This document shows, in pieces, positions 34,809-42,345 of a stretch of 64,000 bases of DNA; the stretch's first letter is position 1; every line of letters starts with the position of its first letter. Under the pieces are notes generated by a model. That model did not search any database. It was given only the letters and a program-made list of their open reading frames with translations, and was not told where the DNA came from. This DNA comes from Fontibacillus phaseoli (GTDB lineage Bacteria; Bacillota; Bacilli; Paenibacillales; Paenibacillaceae): the NCBI RefSeq assembly GCF_003337355.1, contig NZ_QPJW01000004.1, forward strand, positions 124,001 through 188,000, in the 5' to 3' direction. The translations under genes and the position numbers were made by a program.

Positions 34809-34976
34809 TTACTCTGCGAACAGATCCTGCATCGTCACGCATAAGCCCTTAAACCACCCCGACTCCACGTTGGGGTCTTTGGCGCATCGATTCGGTCCTT
34901 GTCGCAAATGACCACCACATCCGGCTGGACGACGCAATTCGTTCGCCTCCGCAAGCCTAATCGATAGACGAAAATC
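34809..34976 (-). pseudogene. Degraded Uma2 (DUF820) family endonuclease remnant
   Basis: On the minus strand three frames hold consecutive pieces of one Uma2-type protein: DFRLSIRLAEANEL (from 34976), then VQPDVVVICDKDRIDAPKTP in a second frame, then VESGWFKGLCVTMQDLFAE and a stop in a third frame (ending 34809). The PD-V-V-V-CD signature is characteristic of this PD-(D/E)XK-like family. The N-terminal half is missing and at least two frameshifts separate the pieces, so it is not functional. Confidence 0.72.
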
Positions 34977-35002
34977 AATTGGATATTAGCTAATATTGAG
35001 CG

Positions 35003-35932
35003 CTAATTCGGCAGTTGTATGACGCTTCGCTCCTCCAACAGATCCCAGTTGGGAGTGGGGACGTCTGTCCGATTTCTCCATTCGCGAAACACTCGGCTTA
35101 ATGCGACGATCTCAAGGGGAGAACCGTCGATCATCCGGCTGACCGGGAGTAGATGATAAATTTTAAGAAAAAGGCGGAGCAGCTTAGGGTGGCTCCGGAT
35201 AAATTTCGCTTGGCCTGCGGGTACCAGGGGATAACCGAGCGCTTCCAGCACGTCGAAGCCTTCGTTCATGGCCGCGACCATTTGCCGCAGCAACTTGTCG
35301 TCCCCGGCGATGTTCTTCATTTGGCCGTTATGAATGAGGATGCCGTAGTTGATCGCCAAAATCGGGATAATATGATTTTTTAGCCAAGCGTCGATATCCT
35401 CGTGGTAAACAAGTTTGTATTTGGCCTTAGCAAAAGCTTGATCCAGCACCGCTCGAAAAGGAATGAGGCCATTAAGCGCACCGATTACCATCTGCACGCC
35501 AGCTCGGACACTGACGATACGGCCCGGTTCCCGCCGCCCGGCGCTAACCTGGAATCCGAAGGCAACATTTTTCCGTATAGAGCCGTTCTTTTGAAAATAG
35601 TCCTGCATATCCCGTGCGTCGGTATTATTGCCTACAATCACGATGTTGCCGCTTTGGTTTTCCGCCAAAATCGGCAGGACCGAAGGAAAGTCCGAATACT
35701 TCATGACCACAAAGATGAGATCGTAGATATCTTCCGGTTCCAGCGTCCGGATCACCCGAACAGGATCAACGGAGGTTTTGAGTTGGAAGTAATGGCGGAT
35801 TACCAGGCCGCTGCTTTCCAGTTCCTCCGCGCGAGCCCCTCGCGCCAGCATGGCTACGTCATTGCCTCCGCGTATCAAGGCATGGGCCAGATAACTGCCT
35901 AATACCCCCGCGCCGTAAATTAAAACTTTCAT
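35003..35932 (-). CDS. Ketopantoate reductase family protein (PanE/ApbA-like)
   Basis: A 309-residue NADP-dependent reductase. The N-terminal Rossmann motif is KVLIYGAGVLGSYLAHALIRGGNDV; the region AWLKNHIIPILAINYGIL (about 193-210) corresponds to the start of the C-terminal domain with the catalytic Lys. True PanE reduces 2-dehydropantoate for pantothenate synthesis, but many paralogues next to TetR regulators act on other 2-keto compounds, so I do not give the symbol. It is divergent from a TetR gene, and a dyad (36027-36046) lies between them. ATG at 35932 has GGGGGATTGCAAC upstream. Confidence 0.85.
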   Translation of the reverse strand: MKVLIYGAGVLGSYLAHALIRGGNDVAMLARGARAEELESSGLVIRHYFQLKTSVDPVRVIRTLEPEDIYDLIFVVMKYSDFPSVLPILAENQSGNIVIVGNNTDARDMQDYFQKNGSIRKNVAFGFQVSAGRREPGRIVSVRAGVQMVIGALNGLIPFRAVLDQAFAKAKYKLVYHEDIDAWLKNHIIPILAINYGILIHNGQMKNIAGDDKLLRQMVAAMNEGFDVLEALGYPLVPAGQAKFIRSHPKLLRLFLKIYHLLPVSRMIDGSPLEIVALSRVFREWRNRTDVPTPNWDLLEERSVIQLPN

Positions 35933-36026
35933 GTTGCAATCCCCCGCTTTCCAATACTGAACATTTGTTGTATAAGTAACGTTTGTTGAATTATAATTAC
36001 CTTAGCATCCTAGGGAACCACGGATC

Positions 36027-36046
36027 AATCGGTAAAATTGCCGATT
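36027..36046. promoter_or_regulatory. Candidate TetR operator between the PanE-like and TetR genes
   Basis: AATCGGTAAAATTGCCGATT is a 20-base dyad with 8 of 10 positions matching across the centre. It is in the divergent spacer, 62 bases before the TetR start. Confidence 0.7.
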
Positions 36047-36107
36047 TCGTTGATAATTCAACACATGCGCACGAAATGTTCAGAAGAAAGCGCGGGAAGG
36101 AAGAGTC

Positions 36108-36659
36108 ATGGATAGACGAATCATGAGAACGCGGCAGGCAATCATGGAAGCTTTTATCGGGTTGCTGGGGGAACAAGGGTTTGAAAAAATAACGATTCAT
36201 GAAATTGCGGACCGAGCAAACGTGAACCGGGGAACGGTATATTTGCATTTTACGGACAAATTCGACTTGCTGGAGCAGTGCATTGAAACTTATTTGCAAT
36301 TCTTGTACGAAAGTTGTCAGCCGGATGGGGATCCGAACTGGGTGTCCGCGAAAACGCAACTACTGCGCACCTTTGAATTTTTAGAGCAACACACCTCCGT
36401 TTATTCCATTTTGCTGACGAGCAAGGGGGTACCGGCCTTCCGGAACCGGATGATGGCTATGGTGGAACGGGGAATCGGAGAGAATACCCGAAGCTGCGGC
36501 TTATATGCGGGAGTACACCCCGAGATTCTGGGGCAATTTCTGTCCAGTGCGATTGCCGGTCTGGTGGAGTGGTGGATTCTCCAATCGATGCCTTACTCCC
36601 CGGCGGAAATGGTGGAGCAATTGCATGTATTGTTGGAGCGGAATCTGCTGCCGGTGTAA
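36108..36659 (+). CDS. TetR/AcrR family transcriptional regulator
   Basis: A 183-residue regulator with an N-terminal helix-turn-helix (IMEAFIGLLGEQGFEKITIHEIADRANVNRGTVYLHFTDKFDLLEQC, about 10-55) and a C-terminal helical ligand domain of the TetR_C type (SILLTSKGVPAFRNRMM; SSAIAGLVEWWILQSMPYSPAEMVEQL). It is divergent from the PanE-like reductase and probably controls it and itself through the dyad in the spacer. ATG at 36108 follows GGAAGGAAGAGTC. The effector is unknown. Confidence 0.92.
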   Translation: MDRRIMRTRQAIMEAFIGLLGEQGFEKITIHEIADRANVNRGTVYLHFTDKFDLLEQCIETYLQFLYESCQPDGDPNWVSAKTQLLRTFEFLEQHTSVYSILLTSKGVPAFRNRMMAMVERGIGENTRSCGLYAGVHPEILGQFLSSAIAGLVEWWILQSMPYSPAEMVEQLHVLLERNLLPV

Positions 36660-36683
36660 TATCGCGCAGGATAGTTATAAACA

Positions 36684-36710
36684 AAAAAACACCGGGGGTC
36701 GGTGTTTTTA
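36684..36710. terminator. Bidirectional terminator between the TetR and AHSA1 genes
   Basis: AAAAACACCG and CGGTGTTTTT form the stem, with A and T runs on both sides, between convergent genes. Confidence 0.85.
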
Positions 36711-36731
36711 GCTCCGGCTATATCAAATTGT

Positions 36732-37220
36732 CTATATCTTTAGATATTCGGCTAATTGATCGTAGGTTCCGGAAAATCCATCCTGAACGATCTCACGTGA
36801 AGAAAAGAAGGTTTTATACTCTTCCTCGGTCGGGGATACGGGAACAATAATCGTTGTAAGAGTTGTTTTTCCTTTGTCCTCAATGAACGTTAGGGTATTC
36901 AAGGTTTTCAGTGGCCAATTTGCGTCAAAGGGTGCACGTACAACGTTACCTTCCTCATCGGAAAAGAAACTGGTGTAAACGATTTTCTCCGATGTAACAA
37001 TTTCACTGTATTCAAATTTAACCCACATGATGTCGCCGCCGTCAGCAGGTTTCTGGCTGTAGTGAAAGACACCGCCCGGCTGGAAATCTGCTTTCGCAAC
37101 TTGAAAATCCCACCCTTTTGGCCCCCACCAGTTCCGCAAATGTTGTGATTCGGTGAATGCCTTAAACACAAGTTCTCGTGGAGCATTGAAAGTATAAGTG
37201 ATCTCCATTTGAGTTGACAT
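36732..37220 (-). CDS. SRPBCC/AHSA1 domain-containing protein
   Basis: A protein of about 162 residues with the START-like AHSA1 fold: ITYTFNAPRELVFKAFTESQHLRNWWGPKGW at the N-terminus, the FHYSQKPADGGDIMWVKFEYSEI strand pair, and a C-terminal helix (GFSGTYDQLAEYLKI). These proteins bind hydrophobic ligands; the ligand here is not known. ATG at 37220 follows GGAGG at 7 bases. It lies downstream of an ArsR-type regulator in one operon, a very common pair in Bacillota in which the regulator controls the AHSA1 gene. Confidence 0.9.
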   Translation of the reverse strand: MSTQMEITYTFNAPRELVFKAFTESQHLRNWWGPKGWDFQVAKADFQPGGVFHYSQKPADGGDIMWVKFEYSEIVTSEKIVYTSFFSDEEGNVVRAPFDANWPLKTLNTLTFIEDKGKTTLTTIIVPVSPTEEEYKTFFSSREIVQDGFSGTYDQLAEYLKI

Positions 37221-37273
37221 TGCGATTCCTCCAGTTAGCTTCATTGTTATGCATTACGCCAATTCCGCTGTTA

Positions 37274-37591
37274 CTATTCCTGCAACTCACGTAAATAATC
37301 GTCCAAACGCTCCAATCTACCCTCCCAAATAGTTCGAAACGAATGAATCCAATCGTTCAGTTCCAAGAAGGGCTGAGGCCGCAACTTGTAGATGCGGCGA
37401 TTCGCTCTTGGATACACCTCAACAAGCCCGGAATCACTAAGTACACGTAGATGTTTAGATACCTGCGGTTGACGGAGCCCAAGTCGTTCAGCTATTTCGC
37501 CTACAGTAAGGGGACCGCCACGCAAAAGCTCGACAATGTGTAGTCGGTTGGGCTCGGCAAGTGCACTCCATGTTGTTATGTTCTCGCCCAT
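37274..37591 (-). CDS. ArsR family winged-helix regulator
   Basis: A 105-residue protein with the ArsR winged helix (LAEPNRLHIVELLRGGPLTVGEIAERLGLRQPQVSKHLRVLSDSGLVEVYPRANRRIYKL, about 11-70). No Cys metal site (CxC) is present, so it does not belong to the metal-sensing ArsR/SmtB branch with the alpha3 motif; it belongs to the branch that is paired with AHSA1 proteins. ATG at 37591 follows AGAAGGGAGATACG. A perfect inverted repeat at 37632-37653 upstream is the likely autoregulatory site. Confidence 0.92.
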   Translation of the reverse strand: MGENITTWSALAEPNRLHIVELLRGGPLTVGEIAERLGLRQPQVSKHLRVLSDSGLVEVYPRANRRIYKLRPQPFLELNDWIHSFRTIWEGRLERLDDYLRELQE

Positions 37592-37631
37592 ATAATCGTA
37601 TCTCCCTTCTGATTAAATATACCAATATGAG

Positions 37632-37653
37632 AATATTCCCGTCAAGGAATATT
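37632..37653. promoter_or_regulatory. Inverted repeat upstream of the ArsR-AHSA1 operon
   Basis: AATATTCC (37632-37639), six bases, then GGAATATT (37646-37653): perfect 8-bp arms about 41 bases before the ArsR start codon, a typical ArsR operator place. Confidence 0.75.
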
Positions 37654-37782
37654 AAAATATAAAGAAGGACTCGGTACGATTCGTTCTACTTTAGGTGCTT
37701 ACCATCGTCCACTCTCGCTGTATTTGAATGATTTTTTAGCTTAGTGATATTAAGGACCGTGCAACCGTTTTTTCTTGTTTGG

Positions 37783-37788
37783 TATAAT
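37783..37788 (+). promoter_or_regulatory. Extended -10 of the two-component system promoter
   Basis: TATAAT preceded by TGG (TGnTATAAT), 31 bases before the response-regulator start. No good -35 is seen at 17 bases (TGCAAC), as is usual for extended -10 promoters. Confidence 0.55.
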
Positions 37789-37818
37789 ACAGGGTACAAA
37801 GTATGCAAGGAGATGTTC

Positions 37819-38505
37819 ATGATCAAAATACTTGTGGTAGATGACGAGAGCAGCATTCGGGCGGCTGTAGCTTATGCGCTACGTAGGGAAGGGTATGAGG
37901 TCGAGATGGCTGCGGACGGCAAGGAAGCGCTGGACAAGGTGGAGACGTTCCGGCCCACGGTGATGGTGCTCGATGTCATGATGCCGCGTCTAAGCGGTTA
38001 TGATGTATGCCGCAAGCTGGATGGTCGGCCACGGCCAGCGATTCTGTTACTGACGGTCAAAGACGATATTGTCGATAAAGTGTTAGGTTTGGAGCTAGGC
38101 GCTGACGATTACATGACCAAGCCTTTTGATATGCGGGAACTGCTGGCCAGAGTCAAGGCACTATCACGCCGGGGAGGTTATGGCGAGCAATTGCAACAGG
38201 AGCAGCATGAGGTGCTGAGACTGGGAGAATTGTCCGCAGAGCTGTCCAGCCGCGCGGTTTCTATTCAAGGCGAACGGCTGGAATTAACGCCGAAGGAATT
38301 TGATCTATTGATATTGTTGATGTGCAATCCGGAGCGGGTCTATTCACGGGAAGCGCTGCTGGAGAAAGTGTGGGATATGGGTTTTGCGGGTGGCACCCGA
38401 ACGGTGGACATTCATGTGCAGCGTCTGCGCAAAAAGCTGGGTAACCACCACGGACTCATTCAAACTGTTTACGGCATCGGCTATAAAAGTACGGAGTCAC
38501 CTTAA
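37819..38505 (+). CDS. OmpR/PhoB family response regulator
   Basis: A 228-residue regulator: receiver domain with the acidic pocket DDE at about 8-10, the phosphorylated Asp in VMVLDVMMPRLSG (about residue 52), and Lys in DYMTKPFDM (about 100), then a winged-helix DNA-binding domain (LTPKEFDLLILLMCNPERVYSREALLEKVWD; RTVDIHVQRLRKKLG). ATG at 37819 follows AAGGAGATGTTC; ATG 37813 lies within the ribosome site. The kinase gene follows directly. An 11-base-spaced direct repeat before the downstream lipoprotein gene (40089-40106) is a plausible target. Confidence 0.94.
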   Translation: MIKILVVDDESSIRAAVAYALRREGYEVEMAADGKEALDKVETFRPTVMVLDVMMPRLSGYDVCRKLDGRPRPAILLLTVKDDIVDKVLGLELGADDYMTKPFDMRELLARVKALSRRGGYGEQLQQEQHEVLRLGELSAELSSRAVSIQGERLELTPKEFDLLILLMCNPERVYSREALLEKVWDMGFAGGTRTVDIHVQRLRKKLGNHHGLIQTVYGIGYKSTESP

Positions 38506-40041
38506 ATGGGAGGCAGATTTCGGCTAGGCCTGAAGGGGAAAATGTCGTTGTTACTCGCCCTGTTGCTCGTGTTTATCGTAACCTGCCTGAGCGTACTCGT
38601 GCTGAGTGGCATCCGGGAGAACCAGCGGAGTATGCTGGAGCAATCTTTTACCCGACAGGCAGAAGCGGCCAATCTGCGCGTGCGGGAGGAATACTTGACC
38701 GAAAGTCGGATTCCGCCGGATCAATTTATGATGCAAACGGGTCAACGGCTGGCCGTGGATTTGGGCGCACAGAGCGGTATGGCCGTAACGCTGTATGCGG
38801 TGGATGGCTCATTTGCCGGCACCTCGCTGCCGTTCCAGCCTCGTGCCGATGTGCAGGATGCCCTGCAATTTACGGCTCAGGGACAGTCTGCATACATTAC
38901 CGAAGGGGATCAGTTGTTGTTCCTTGCTCCCCTGTACAATGCCGAGCAGCGTCTGGGCACGGTCCAGTTTCATGCTTCGCTCGCCGAGCAAAATGCTTTT
39001 TATGCCCGAATTCGCCAGTTGTTTCTGCTTGCCGGTGCCACCGTGCTGATTGTTGGTTTCCTAATCGGTTACGTGTATGTCCTGCGGCAGGTCAATGTCA
39101 TTGACCGGCTGAACAGGGCGGCATCGCAAATTGGTAAAGGCGATTATCTATCGGCTCCTTCGGTAGTCAGAAAGGATGAGCTGGGGAAGCTTGCACAAGG
39201 AATCTATGAGATGAGCGGCAGCATTTCCACGTCTGTCGGTGCTCTGCATGAAGAAAAGCAAAAGCTGCTTGAAACGGTGGGACGACTGCGGGAATTGGAG
39301 CAGCAGCAAAAGCAGTTTATCGGCAATATCAGCCATGAGCTAAAGACACCGTTAACCTCGATTATCGCTTACGCCGACCTGTTGACGATGTACAGCGATG
39401 ATCCCACCCTGCTGGACGATGCGGGAAGACGCATCCATGCGGAGGCACAGAGATTGTACAGTCTTGTGGAGAAAGCGCTACAATTGTCAGCGATGGACGT
39501 ATACGAGTTTGAGACACAGGCGGAGGCGGTTCCGCTATGTCCTTTACTGGAGGAAGCTGTGGCCCGGCTGCAAGGGAAGGCGGACAGTTGCGGGGTTACG
39601 ATTCATACTTCGCTTGTTGAAGGTGAAGTGTGGGCCGATCCTGAGAACGTGATGCACATCATGCTCAATTTGCTGGACAATGCGATCAAATATAACCGCC
39701 CAGGCGGGCAAGTTCACCTGCTGAACTACATCGCAGAGTCGGCGGACGGAGCAAGCCGGATGATCATAGAAGTTGCCGATACAGGAATCGGTATCCCGAA
39801 GGAAGCCGTATCCCGAATTTTCGATCCGTTCTATACGGTCAGTAGAGACCGGTCAAGAGCTAGCGGCGGAACTGGACTTGGGTTAGCCTTAGTCCGCAAT
39901 CTGATCGAGAAGCAAGGCGGAACTGTACAGCTTGTTGAGACGGGACCGGACGGGTCGCGTCTCAGGGTGGAGCTACTGCTACATGCCTTCCATACGGAAA
40001 GGACAACATATACACCAAATGATATAGCCCGGAATGAGTGA
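38506..40041 (+). CDS. Membrane sensor histidine kinase
   Basis: A 511-residue kinase. Two membrane helices (about 14-36 and 170-192) flank an extracytoplasmic sensor of about 130 residues (LRVREEYLTESRIPPDQF; AVTLYAVDGSFAGTSLP). HAMP follows (about 193-245), then a coiled coil, the H-box FIGNISHELKTPLTSI with His at about 278, and ATP-binding motifs NLLDNAIKYN (N), DTGIGIP (G1) and GGTGLGLAL (G2). The start ATG comes directly after the regulator's stop codon with no strong ribosome site, so translation is probably coupled. A terminator overlaps its stop. Confidence 0.93.
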   Translation: MGGRFRLGLKGKMSLLLALLLVFIVTCLSVLVLSGIRENQRSMLEQSFTRQAEAANLRVREEYLTESRIPPDQFMMQTGQRLAVDLGAQSGMAVTLYAVDGSFAGTSLPFQPRADVQDALQFTAQGQSAYITEGDQLLFLAPLYNAEQRLGTVQFHASLAEQNAFYARIRQLFLLAGATVLIVGFLIGYVYVLRQVNVIDRLNRAASQIGKGDYLSAPSVVRKDELGKLAQGIYEMSGSISTSVGALHEEKQKLLETVGRLRELEQQQKQFIGNISHELKTPLTSIIAYADLLTMYSDDPTLLDDAGRRIHAEAQRLYSLVEKALQLSAMDVYEFETQAEAVPLCPLLEEAVARLQGKADSCGVTIHTSLVEGEVWADPENVMHIMLNLLDNAIKYNRPGGQVHLLNYIAESADGASRMIIEVADTGIGIPKEAVSRIFDPFYTVSRDRSRASGGTGLGLALVRNLIEKQGGTVQLVETGPDGSRLRVELLLHAFHTERTTYTPNDIARNE

Positions 40042-40058
40042 GATCATCCGGGCTTTTC
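40024..40058 (+). terminator. Terminator of the two-component system
   Basis: AGCCCGGA (40026-40033) pairs perfectly with TCCGGGCT (40048-40055), followed by TTTTC. The kinase stop codon lies in the loop. Confidence 0.82.
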
Positions 40059-40088
40059 GCCGCGATTCAGATAATGCTTCCGGATTGT

Positions 40089-40106
40089 TTACAAGTTCGT
40101 TACAAG
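40089..40106 (+). promoter_or_regulatory. Direct repeat with 11-bp period: candidate response-regulator site
   Basis: TTACAAG occurs at 40089-40095 and again at 40100-40106, exactly 11 bases apart (TTTACA-N5-GTTACA). PhoB/OmpR-type dimers bind such tandem repeats. TATACT at 40136-40141 may be the -10 of the lipoprotein gene. Confidence 0.6.
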
Positions 40107-40216
40107 CTGGATATGCTTATGCAATATTGTCTCTCTATACTAAAAGCCATGGGGAGCTTTGAACATTGAATACCGTGGCCCGGGTCAGAATAATTCATGT
40201 GAGCAGGAGGTCCCTA

Positions 40217-41380
40217 ATGAACAAAGGGAAATACATCGCCGGTCTAATTGCCATGACCTTGCTGTCTGCCGGTATCTTATTCGGCTGTGACGCAGAACAG
40301 GAAGGTAGTAAACAGATGCCGGATACAACGGGCCAATCCGGTTCCGGGGCGACAGGAGGAAAACGTGAACTGACAGTAGTCATAGAGAAAAAACCGCCTG
40401 CTGAGCAGGGTATTGCCGTGCAGCGCATACACCAGATAAGTGGCGCCAATATAGAAAAATGGCTCTCGGACCACGAACTGGAGATCCAAGTCACCACGAT
40501 GGAGAAACAGGCCACCGCGACGGAGGAAGCGCAATTTAGCTACCATAGGTTTCAAGTTGATCTGGAGACGGGTGAGCGGCTGAGCATCAAGGAACAGACA
40601 GGTGCGGATCAGGGAGAAGTCGTCAAAGCTTCTCTATCGCCGGATGGGAAATATAGCTTCATTCAGACCTGGAAGGACAAATATTTGGCCGTGAACGAGA
40701 TCAAAAACATGGCTACAGGGGAGCGGCATAAGGTCGCGGTCGACAATTATATGGAAGTAGGCGGCTGGATCGATAATGACTCCTATGTTCTTGCCGCCGG
40801 CTCGATGAAGGACCGGGGCGAAATATGGAACATATCCGTGGACGGTACCCGGGAGAAGATCGAGCTTCAGGATCCTGATGTAGAGAGCTTCACCGAATTT
40901 GCTACGGGCAACGGGAAGATTTATTACACCGATGCCAAGGGCCGCATGAAGAGCTTCACCCCAACACAATCCCGGCCAACTCTGCTCGCAAAGGATGTCT
41001 CCACTTTGAGTCTGTCGCCTAACAGCCAGCAGATTGCCGTCTCCACCTCAAGAACCGGCGGGCAGGAAGAATCGCGCCTGCTCATCTATGATACGGGTGG
41101 TCATGTACAAGGTTTGTTGATCGGCAAGGGCGATTTACTGTCCCATCAGTCCTGGTCCCCCGATTCCTCCAAGCTGGCCTTCGCGGTTTATACCGAGGAT
41201 CAGGGCGGCATGAATGGGATCTATATCTTTGATACAGTCTCCGGCAAGGTATCGCCGCTAGGGTTATCGTACTACCCGGTCTACCCGCTGAGCTGGAACC
41301 CTTCGGGCACGAGGTTGGGCATTACCGTGGATGATAAAGAGAAGCTAATCGTTACGCATATTGTGGATTTCAAAAAATAA
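40217..41380 (+). CDS. Lipoprotein with TolB-like beta-propeller
   Basis: A 387-residue lipoprotein. The signal peptide MNKGKYIAGLIAMTLLSAGI ends in the lipobox LFGC, so Cys25 is lipidated. The mature part has repeats typical of WD40-like TolB propellers (ASLSPDGKYSFIQTWKDKYL; STLSLSPNSQQIAVSTSR; QSWSPDSSKLAFAVYTED; LSWNPSGTRLGITVDD), about seven blades. ATG at 40217 follows AGGAGGTCCCTA. It lies behind the two-component system with its own promoter region and is followed by the stalk-domain protein; both are likely targets of that system. The binding partner is unknown. Confidence 0.83.
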   Translation: MNKGKYIAGLIAMTLLSAGILFGCDAEQEGSKQMPDTTGQSGSGATGGKRELTVVIEKKPPAEQGIAVQRIHQISGANIEKWLSDHELEIQVTTMEKQATATEEAQFSYHRFQVDLETGERLSIKEQTGADQGEVVKASLSPDGKYSFIQTWKDKYLAVNEIKNMATGERHKVAVDNYMEVGGWIDNDSYVLAAGSMKDRGEIWNISVDGTREKIELQDPDVESFTEFATGNGKIYYTDAKGRMKSFTPTQSRPTLLAKDVSTLSLSPNSQQIAVSTSRTGGQEESRLLIYDTGGHVQGLLIGKGDLLSHQSWSPDSSKLAFAVYTEDQGGMNGIYIFDTVSGKVSPLGLSYYPVYPLSWNPSGTRLGITVDDKEKLIVTHIVDFKK

Positions 41381-41408
41381 TAGGATTCAAAAAAAGGAGA
41401 GATTCGTT

Positions 41409-42104
41409 GTGAAAAAAATACTATTGGCCACCGTTGTATTGGGAATGACTTTAACGGGAGCCGCCGGCGTGTATGCCGGAAGCAAGCTGGAGAAGATCAA
41501 CGCTTATCTGAATCACGGCATTACCTTCAACGTAAACGGTGCCGATCAGTCTTTAACAGACAGTAACGGCAAAAAGCTGGTACCGATCACTTATCAGAAT
41601 ACGACGTATTTGCCGGTGCGAGCCATTTCCAACCTGGCTGGTATTGATGTAGAGTTCGATGCCGCTAGCCAGCAAATTCGGCTGGAAACAGAACAAGATG
41701 GCGATAGCAATACAAAGGACTGGACGGCCATCCATTACAGTGAAGCACAGATCAAAGCCATTAAGGAGGCATACGCCAAGTTTGAATCCTTTGAGACAGC
41801 CTATGCTCCACAGCAAATGGCCAAGAACGACAATTACGTTAAAGCGTCAGCTGCGGGCGATGGAGTCAATCTGATCTTTAAACATATGACCGTGAATGTG
41901 TCGCCACGGGATTATTCCACGGGGTATGAATCCAAGGAGGTTAAGCTGTCCAACGGTGATAGCGCGAAGTGGTATACGCCTTCCGAAACGCCGTTGCTGG
42001 GTTTCCAACTGGACGACCGGACGGTGACGATCAGCTCCCCTGACGGTTCCCTAAGCAACAGTCAAATTGAACAGGTCGCTGTTAGTGTAGCTAAATTGAA
42101 GTAA
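41409..42104 (+). CDS. Secreted protein with copper amine oxidase N-terminal (stalk) domain
   Basis: A protein of about 231 residues: signal peptide MKKILLATVVLGMTLTGAAG cleaved near AGVYAG, then a copper amine oxidase N-like stalk domain (ITFNVNGADQSLTDSNGKKLVPI; YLPVRAISNLAGIDVEFDAASQQIRL), then an unassigned C-terminal half. The catalytic amine oxidase domain is absent; in Paenibacillus this stalk domain is a widespread surface module. The start is GTG at 41409 after AAAGGAGAGATTC. It follows the propeller lipoprotein by 28 bases in one operon, and a strong terminator ends it. Confidence 0.83.
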   Translation: MKKILLATVVLGMTLTGAAGVYAGSKLEKINAYLNHGITFNVNGADQSLTDSNGKKLVPITYQNTTYLPVRAISNLAGIDVEFDAASQQIRLETEQDGDSNTKDWTAIHYSEAQIKAIKEAYAKFESFETAYAPQQMAKNDNYVKASAAGDGVNLIFKHMTVNVSPRDYSTGYESKEVKLSNGDSAKWYTPSETPLLGFQLDDRTVTISSPDGSLSNSQIEQVAVSVAKLK

Positions 42105-42136
42105 GGAGGGCGATCGGATAATTATCTAATCAACCT

Positions 42137-42177
42137 AAGGCTATCCATGAGTCATTTTGACCTGGATAGCCTTTTTA
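42137..42177 (+). terminator. Terminator of the lipoprotein/stalk operon
   Basis: AAGGCTATCC (42137-42146) pairs perfectly with GGATAGCCTT (42164-42173) and is followed by a T run. Confidence 0.88.
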
Positions 42178-42198
42178 ATCGTGCATCCAGTTGGTTAC

Positions 42199-42309
42199 TC
42201 AGGCGTTGTCTTGACAATGATGCCCCACATATTCAATGAATCGTCTAGCCGCCGGCGAGAGGTAGCGGTCTTATAGAAACAACGACTCATTCCATGGCAC
42301 TGGGACTGC
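42199..42309 (-). pseudogene. C-terminal remnant of a LysR family regulator
   Basis: On the minus strand the frame ending at TGA 42199 reads DRYLSPAARRFIEYVGHHCQ, the usual closing helix of LysR effector domains (YLSPAARxFIEYV). Just before it the same frame reads AVPVPWNESLFL followed by a stop, where an intact protein would continue with AWRKD or similar. The remaining gene is missing. It is a decayed fragment left of the methyltransferase gene. Confidence 0.65.
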
Positions 42310-42345
42310 AAAAAGAAAATCAAATATGGAAGTTGGATATCTATC

